16,748 bases of DNA from CAZYSK01 sp964649415. GTDB lineage: Bacteria; Chloroflexota; Anaerolineae; B4-G1. Within the stretch, counting starts at the first letter, position 1. Every line of letters starts with the position of its first letter. Shown here piece after piece: positions 13,516-16,748 of this stretch. The notes below the pieces were generated by a model. The model saw only the letters and a program-made list of their open reading frames with translations. It was not told the origin of the DNA and made no database searches. Both the position numbers and the translations under genes were made by a program. The stretch spans positions 1-16,748 of the forward strand of contig CAZYSK010000108.1 of NCBI GenBank assembly GCA_964649415.1. Direction: 5' to 3'.

Positions 13516-13971
13516 GTGAAGGACGAGCAAGACACAACGAAGATCGGCATCATCATCTGCGACCGCTACCGCATGTGCGCCGGGGGCAAGTGCCTGAGAT
13601 CCCTGCGCGAGCGGGAGGGAGCGTTCAGCATCTATGAGGGCCAGGACGTCGAACTGGTCGGGTACGCGACGTGTGGCGGTTGCCCTGGCGGGAACATCGA
13701 ATACGGCCCGGGGGAAATGCTCAAGAACGGCGTAGACGTGATTCATCTGGCGACAGGACTGGTCGTCGGATATCCCCCCTGCCCTCACATTGGCTATTTC
13801 CGCGACTTCATCAAGGCCAGGTACGGCGTAGACGTCGTCATCGGCACGCATCCCATCCCACAGAAGTACCTGAATATGCATACGAAGCTGGGCACGTGGG
13901 ATTCGCCCGAATGGCAGGAGATGATCGAGCCGACTTTGGCGGACGAGGAGACGCGTCTGGCCTATGATTAA
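13516..13971 (+). CDS. CGGC-domain protein (putative metal-binding)
   Basis: A 151-residue protein with the conserved cysteine pattern of the CGGC family: Cys15, Cys21 and Cys26 (ICDRYRMCAGGKC), Cys53 and Cys56 (CGGCPGG), and Cys89 in YPPCPH. This pattern suggests a metal or iron-sulfur site; no member has a firmly assigned biochemical role that I know of. The start is GTG 13516, 8 nt after AGGAG; the frame extends upstream into the preceding gene without a better start. It lies 36 nt before the FAD enzyme, so the two are likely co-expressed and may act together, for example as electron carrier and oxidoreductase (inference). Confidence 0.9.
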   Translation: MKDEQDTTKIGIIICDRYRMCAGGKCLRSLREREGAFSIYEGQDVELVGYATCGGCPGGNIEYGPGEMLKNGVDVIHLATGLVVGYPPCPHIGYFRDFIKARYGVDVVIGTHPIPQKYLNMHTKLGTWDSPEWQEMIEPTLADEETRLAYD

Positions 13972-14007
13972 GCCTGCCGCCGGGCGTGAAATTGAGTCGA
14001 GGCGTGT

Positions 14008-15180
14008 ATGCAGGCCACGGCAGACGTAGTCATCATCGGAGCGGGCGTCATCGGATGTAGCACCGCCTACCACCTGGCCCGCATGGGCATCACGGACGTC
14101 GTGCTCGTCGAGATGGACCAGGTGGGCAGTGGTACGTCCAGCAAGTCCGCTTCCATGCTGAGCCTGCAGTTCGGCACCGATGAACTGAGCACGCGCATGG
14201 GAATCTACTCGCGCGCCAGGTACATGCAGTTCGAGGAGGAGATCGGTGTCTCGCCGGATTTCGAGCCCACGGGCTGGGTTTCGCTGGCCACCCAGGAGAG
14301 CGCCGAGTACCTGCGCCGCAGTGCCCGCTTGTTGCAGTCCCTCGACATCAAGACGGAGACGCTGACGCCCGAGGAGATCAAGCGCCGCTACCCCGAGATC
14401 AACACCGACGACATCGTGCTGGGCACGTATGGGCCAGACGATGGGGCCATCGACCCGCACATGATCATGTGGGGCTACGTGAGCCGGGCGCGCGACATGG
14501 GCGTCCGGCTGCGCCAGGGCATGCGCGCCACGGACATCCGCGTGCGCGACGGGCGTGTCGAGGGGGTGATGACCACCGAGGGCTTTTTGGCCACGCACAC
14601 GGTGGTGAACGCCGGTGGGCCGTGGGCCATCGAGGTAGGCCGCTGGGTCGGCGTCGAGATCCCGATCATCAACTCGGCCCGCAGCATCCTGGTCACCGCG
14701 CCCTTTCCCGAGATCCCCTCCGATCGGCCCTTCGTCGAGGACCTGACGGCCGAGTGGTACTTCCGGCCCGAAGGCCCCGGCATCCTGATGGGCATGGGGG
14801 CGTCGCCCACCGACACGCTGGACGTCTCGCTCGATTTTGAGACCATGGAGGAGATCATAGACACGGCGGTCAACCGCGTCCCGGTACTGGAGCGTGCGTC
14901 CGTTCTCACCGGCTGGACGGGGATTCGACCTATGACGCTGGACGACCATCCCATCCTGGGGCCGGTGCCCTCGGTAGATGGGTTCATCCTCAACTGTGGA
15001 TGGGACGGGGAGGGCATCATTCAGGCCCCCATCGCCGGCCAGCTCGTGGCGGAACTGATCCGCGATGGGCAGACCGCGACGATGGACCTGGATCCGTTCC
15101 GAATCGAGCGCTTCGAGGGGCAGTCCATCGAAGGCGTGAAGGACTTGCGCATGTTTGCTCGACAAGACAGTATGACGTGA
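14008..15180 (+). CDS. FAD-dependent amine oxidoreductase (DAO family, sarcosine oxidase beta/glycine oxidase-like)
   Basis: A 390-residue protein with an N-terminal FAD-binding motif G11-A-G-V-I-G16 followed by the STAYHLARMG helix, GSGTSSKSASM (flavin-contact loop), and a C-terminal FILNCGWDGEGIIQAPIAGQL segment typical of the D-amino-acid oxidase/sarcosine oxidase group. These enzymes oxidise secondary or primary amines, such as sarcosine, glycine, proline or N-methylated amino acids. The specific substrate cannot be read from the sequence. The final flavin segment has WDGEGI where sarcosine oxidase beta subunits usually have a GHG-like motif. The start ATG 14008 has only a weak GAGG upstream. 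It ends the + strand gene run; the next 205 bp (15181-15385) hold no gene and no clear terminator or strong promoter. Confidence 0.92.
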   Translation: MQATADVVIIGAGVIGCSTAYHLARMGITDVVLVEMDQVGSGTSSKSASMLSLQFGTDELSTRMGIYSRARYMQFEEEIGVSPDFEPTGWVSLATQESAEYLRRSARLLQSLDIKTETLTPEEIKRRYPEINTDDIVLGTYGPDDGAIDPHMIMWGYVSRARDMGVRLRQGMRATDIRVRDGRVEGVMTTEGFLATHTVVNAGGPWAIEVGRWVGVEIPIINSARSILVTAPFPEIPSDRPFVEDLTAEWYFRPEGPGILMGMGASPTDTLDVSLDFETMEEIIDTAVNRVPVLERASVLTGWTGIRPMTLDDHPILGPVPSVDGFILNCGWDGEGIIQAPIAGQLVAELIRDGQTATMDLDPFRIERFEGQSIEGVKDLRMFARQDSMT

Positions 15181-15385
15181 TGTTTCTATAAACGAATGCA
15201 TAGGGAAATGCGATTCAAAGCCCGTTTTGGATCGAACGCTTTGACTTGAGAGGCTGCCTGCGGCGGTTCAAGATGACAAGACCCGCATATCGTCCTGACC
15301 CGGTCGCAACGCCCTGATCGCCTTTTCAGTCGGCCGAGTGAGAACGCACTACACGCAAGGGCCTACAAAGAAGGAAGATGGACAG

Positions 15386-16717
15386 ATGAAGCAAAGACTA
15401 CTGTGTTTGATCTTTCTTGCGACGATTGCAGCTCTTCCGATGACCGCACCGGAGCCCACCAGTGCCAAGCAAGACTGGACTGTGGGCATCTGGCGGAACT
15501 ACACAAGCGCCGACGGCCTGGCATCCGACAGTGTCTACGCCATCGCCATAGACGAGAATGGGCACAAGTGGTTCGGCACTGGCAATGGTGTCAGTGAGTT
15601 TGATGGCCTTACGTGGACCAACTACACACCCGCCGATGGCTTGGCGTCCAACTACGTCCAATCCATTGCCATAGACAGGAACGGGAACAAATGGTTCGGT
15701 ACGAGTAGCTATGGTCTGAGCAAGTTTGACGGAACCAATTGGACTACTTACAACACCTCCAACTCGGGTCTACCCGACAACGATGTGCGGACGCTCGGCG
15801 TGGACAGGGCAGGGAACCTATGGGCTGGCACGTACTATGGTGGCGCAGTCAAGTTCGACGGAGCCACCTGGACTTCTTTCACTCCCTCAAACTCTGGCTT
15901 GCGAGGGCATCGGTTGGAAGACATCGCCTTCGACAGCGCGGGGCACGTATGGTTCAGCAGTCTGGAACCCGCCAGCGCCCATCCAACGGGGCTCGTCGCA
16001 CCGATGTGGGCTTATGCCCAAGGCGTTCAGGAGTTCAATGGCGCCAACTGGACCTCCTATGACACGTCTAACTCCGGTTTGGTGGCCGATTGGGTCTGGG
16101 ACATCGCCATAGACTCCCTGGGGCACAAGTGGTTCGCCGCCTGGGGAGGTGTAACCGTATTCGATGGCAAGAGCTGGACTACGTATGACACATCCAACTC
16201 TGACTTGCCCGAGAGCTACGTCTACGCTATGGCCACAGATCCTGATGGATCCAAGTGGTTCGTCTATGGCTGGGGCAACGCAGGAGTCACCAGATTCAAC
16301 GGCACCAGGTGGACCACGTACAACACCGCCAACTCAGGCTTGGCCGACAACTGGGTGACTTCCGTCGCCATAGAGCGAGAGCACAAATGGTTCGGCACTC
16401 AATCCAACGGCGTGAGCGAGTACATCCCCAACGGAGCGTCTGGTAACGTAACGAAGAATGACGGCGGCATCATCCAGTCTGCCGATGGCTCCACTACTCT
16501 AGCTTTCGCCCCAGGGGCCACGGACGCAGGTCTAGAGGTTATGCTGATCCCAGATACGGTGGCCCAATACGCTCCGCTGACCGAAACTGGACACCCCTTC
16601 GAGCTTCGTGCCACCTTGGCAGGTAGCGGTGGCCCGCCGGTTGAGACTATTGCGGGCACATACACAATTACCGTCCAATACACACAAAGTGATATGGGTG
16701 CATCTCTGGAATTGTGA
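15386..16717 (+). CDS. Secreted seven-repeat beta-propeller protein (Reg_prop-like, 'KWFGT' repeats)
   Basis: A 443-residue protein with a signal peptide (about 1-27, cut after PTSA). Seven repeats of about 40-60 residues follow, each shaped like W-x-x-Y-x(4)-GL...I-A-x-D-x-x-G-x-K-W-F-G-T...F-D-G-x-x-W, as in two-component-regulator propeller domains; together they should close one seven-bladed propeller (about 28-350). The fourth repeat carries an insertion (residues about 195-210, ASAHPTGLVAPMWAYAQ). The last 90 residues begin a beta-sandwich-like domain (GGIIQSADGSTTLAFAPGAT) that ends abruptly at SLEL, shorter than expected, so a frameshift or truncation near 16705-16717 is possible. No kinase or DNA-binding domain is attached. 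ATG 15386 has AAGGAAG 8 nt upstream. The gene is visibly less GC-rich than its neighbours, suggesting a different origin. The ligand is unknown. Confidence 0.87.
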   Translation: MKQRLLCLIFLATIAALPMTAPEPTSAKQDWTVGIWRNYTSADGLASDSVYAIAIDENGHKWFGTGNGVSEFDGLTWTNYTPADGLASNYVQSIAIDRNGNKWFGTSSYGLSKFDGTNWTTYNTSNSGLPDNDVRTLGVDRAGNLWAGTYYGGAVKFDGATWTSFTPSNSGLRGHRLEDIAFDSAGHVWFSSLEPASAHPTGLVAPMWAYAQGVQEFNGANWTSYDTSNSGLVADWVWDIAIDSLGHKWFAAWGGVTVFDGKSWTTYDTSNSDLPESYVYAMATDPDGSKWFVYGWGNAGVTRFNGTRWTTYNTANSGLADNWVTSVAIEREHKWFGTQSNGVSEYIPNGASGNVTKNDGGIIQSADGSTTLAFAPGATDAGLEVMLIPDTVAQYAPLTETGHPFELRATLAGSGGPPVETIAGTYTITVQYTQSDMGASLEL

Positions 16718-16748
16718 GCGCACTTGATTTGTGCGATTTGACAAAGGG

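Noticed and set aside
13339..15201. 620-codon - strand frame opposite the CGGC and FAD genes
   Set aside because: It spans two real genes and their gap on the other strand and is His/Asp/Arg-rich, the usual sign of an antisense frame.
15181..15385. Terminator or tRNA between the FAD enzyme and the propeller gene
   Set aside because: No stem followed by a T-run and no cloverleaf pattern could be found; only a short GCAT/ATGC pairing.

Overview
The window is a high-GC bacterial sequence, probably a draft or metagenome scaffold: it opens with a 30-bp tandem repeat and a block of exactly 100 N. GC-rich codons, frequent GTG/TTG starts behind AGGAGG-type ribosome sites, a PG_binding/LysM/YkuD cell-wall enzyme, a GxxExxY gene set among CGCAAAGG-type repeats and a 'KWFGT' propeller protein together suggest an anaerobic Chloroflexota (Anaerolineae-like) organism. 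This placement is inferred from gene style; no rRNA or marker gene is present.

Layout. (1) 186-3042, + strand: the 3' part of an AllH/YlbF-type (DUF2877) gene overlaps a large gene that fuses a NifS-like cysteine desulfurase/selenocysteine lyase to selenophosphate synthetase (SelD). (2) 3058-3702: a GxxExxY gene (- strand) flanked by short CGCAAAGG-type repeats. (3) 9043 down to 3715, - strand: a five-gene operon for a biotin-dependent, sodium-pumping acyl-CoA decarboxylase, most likely methylmalonyl-CoA decarboxylase (alpha carboxyltransferase, OadG-like subunit, biotin carrier, membrane beta subunit), ending in an L,D-transpeptidase. (4) 9044-9466: a divergent control region with a near-consensus sigma-70 promoter on each strand. 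(5) 9467-15180, + strand: fdrA (allF), ylbE (allG), a membrane-anchored helix-hairpin-helix protein, a small DUF2267-like protein, a CGGC-domain protein and a FAD-dependent amine-oxidase-like enzyme. (6) 15386-16717: a secreted seven-repeat propeller protein of visibly lower GC.

How the genes may work together. FdrA, YlbE and the DUF2877 protein are the three components of E. coli oxamate carbamoyltransferase (AllFGH), which splits oxalurate into oxamate and carbamoyl phosphate in anaerobic allantoin breakdown. All three families are present, but allH is about 8.7 kb from the other two, next to the selenium gene. That suggests a link between purine-type nitrogen catabolism and selenium-dependent molybdenum hydroxylases, a pairing known from 'orphan selD' genomes. 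The decarboxylase operon would pump Na+ using the free energy of decarboxylating a CoA thioester.

The most unusual feature is a set of short palindromic elements lying in frame inside coding sequence: two in allH, one in the biotin-carrier linker and one at its C-terminus. Three of them share the same double-palindrome design (two odd-length palindromes a few bases apart, outer ends AGAC...GTCT) although their core sequences differ.
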